A stretch of 64,000 nt of DNA from an uncultured Alkaliphilus sp. (lineage in GTDB: Bacteria; Bacillota; Clostridia; Peptostreptococcales; Natronincolaceae). A program made the translations under genes and the position numbers. Below are positions 63,079 to 64,000 of the stretch, piece by piece; position 1 is the first letter of the stretch, and every line of letters begins with the position of its first letter. The stretch is taken from contig CALJEQ010000001.1 in the NCBI GenBank assembly GCA_938074565.1, positions 62,001 through 126,000 on the forward strand, given 5' to 3'. Under the pieces are notes generated by a model. It worked only from the letters and a program-made list of their open reading frames with translations, was not told the origin of the DNA and made no database searches.

Positions 63079-64000
63079 TTATTTTACAAGAGTTAAAGTA
63101 TCTCTAGCGATCATTAATTCTTCGTTTGTTGGAATTAATAATACCTTAGTTGCTGAATCATCCGTTGAAACGATTCTTTCTTTTCCTCTTACATTATTTT
63201 TCTCATCATCAATCTTAATTCCTAAGAATTCTAAACCTCTACAAACTTCTTCACGACATTCTTTTGAATTTTCTCCTAATCCAGCAGTAAATACAACAGC
63301 ATCTAAACCACCCATTTCTGCTGCATAGGCACCGATGTATTTCTTAACTCTTTTGTAGAATATTTCTAATGCCAAGTTTGCTCTTTCGTTTCCTTCAGCA
63401 GCAGCATCTTCAATATCTCTAAAGTCGCTACTAACACCAGATATTCCAAAAACACCTGACTTTTTATTCATTAAATTATTTAATTCAGCAGAGCTTAAGT
63501 TTTCTTTTTCCATTAAAAAAGTAGTGATGGCAGGGTCCATATCTCCACATCTAGTACCCATTGCTAAACCTTCTAATGGTGTAAAGCCCATACTGGTATC
63601 AATAGATTTTCCACAGTCTATAGCAGCAACACTGGCACCATTACCTAAATGACAAGTAACAATCTTCATTTCTTCTAAAGATTTTCCTAATAATTCAGAT
63701 GCCTTCATTGCAACATACTTATGGGAAGTTCCATGGAAACCATATCTTCTAATTTTATACTTCTCGTATAATTCATAAGGTAGAGCATACAAATATGAAG
63801 ACTTTGGCATAGTTTGATGGAAAGCAGTATCAAATACAGCCACCATTGGAACTTGTGGAAGAATTTCTTCACATGCATAAATTCCCATTAAGTTTGGTGG
63901 ATTATGTAATGGAGCTAACTCAGAACATTCTTCTAAAGCTTGCTTCACTTCTTCATTTATTAAAATTGAGCCAGAGAATTTTTCAGCACCATGTACAACA
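63079..64000 (-). CDS. ackA: Acetate kinase (5' end beyond window)
   Basis: AckA makes ATP from acetyl phosphate. The reading frame is open to the window edge, so the gene continues beyond 64000; about 306 of roughly 395 residues are present. Motifs seen include the conserved [31 protein letters not shown], the phosphate-binding [20 protein letters not shown], and FTAGLGENS. The apparent GTG at 63948 is internal. Its usual partner pta is likely upstream, outside the window. Confidence 0.96.
   Translation of the reverse strand, partial: VVHGAEKFSGSILINEEVKQALEECSELAPLHNPPNLMGIYACEEILPQVPMVAVFDTAFHQTMPKSSYLYALPYELYEKYKIRRYGFHGTSHKYVAMKASELLGKSLEEMKIVTCHLGNGASVAAIDCGKSIDTSMGFTPLEGLAMGTRCGDMDPAITTFLMEKENLSSAELNNLMNKKSGVFGISGVSSDFRDIEDAAAEGNERANLALEIFYKRVKKYIGAYAAEMGGLDAVVFTAGLGENSKECREEVCRGLEFLGIKIDDEKNNVRGKERIVSTDDSATKVLLIPTNEELMIARDTLTLVK

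Noticed and set aside
1-64000. tRNA or rRNA genes, CRISPR arrays, prophage or transposase genes
   Set aside because: None recognised on either strand by inspection.

Overview
The window is a low-GC, densely packed bacterial chromosome segment. About 60 genes lie on the minus strand and only one, at 40646-41923, lies on the plus strand. Gene content and order fit a motile, spore-former-type Firmicute of the class Clostridia. The evidence is a CodY/FapR pair, FliY in place of FliN, CheC/CheD instead of CheZ, a FabK enoyl reductase, and a glutamate 2,3-aminomutase. An Alkaliphilus/Natronincola-like relative is my inference from memory of such genomes, not something proven here.

Read in the direction of transcription (64000 to 1), the window opens with the 3' part of ackA. 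It continues with yceD-rpmF and then a FapR-controlled lipid operon (fapR-plsX-fabH-fabK-fabD-fabG-acpP-fabF) that has a clear promoter and operator. Next come rnc, an Elp3-like radical SAM gene, smc and ftsY, then the ylxM-ffh-rpsP-khpA-rimM-trmD translation/SRP operon, and rplS and rbgA-rnhB-yraN. This order is the same backbone as in Bacillus subtilis (plsX-fabD-fabG-acpP-rnc-smc-ftsY-ylxM-ffh-rpsP-rimM-trmD-rplS-rbgA-rnhB ... dprA-topA ... codY-flgB).

Between yraN and dprA (about 34.2-41.9 kb) the backbone carries a mixed block: eam (opposite strand, own promoter and long leader), comM, a lipoprotein GH13 amylase, a YdcF-like protein, signal peptidase I and an atypical PlsC-type acyltransferase. 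After it come dprA, topA and codY.

From 29075 down to 1 lies one near-continuous motility and chemotaxis supercluster of 34 genes: flgB-flgC-fliE-F-G-H-I-J, a MgtE_N-like protein, fliK-flgD, a small hook-operon protein, flgE-flbD-motA-motB-fliL-fliM-fliY, then cheY-fliO-P-Q-R-flhB-flhA-flhF-flhG, a PilZ protein, cheB-cheA-cheW-cheC-cheD. It encodes the basal body, type III export gate and ATPase, hook assembly, stator, switch, and the chemotaxis kinase, adaptation and dephosphorylation proteins. Promoters can be proposed in front of flgB and cheY, so the cluster may be at least two transcription units. The gene for the flagellar sigma factor, if conserved, would lie beyond coordinate 1.

I see no tRNA, rRNA, CRISPR array, prophage or IS transposase. 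The most informative single observation is that the plus-strand aminomutase carries the residues of glutamate 2,3-aminomutase rather than lysine 2,3-aminomutase. Many genes start with TTG, and I moved several starts downstream to fit ribosome-binding sites.
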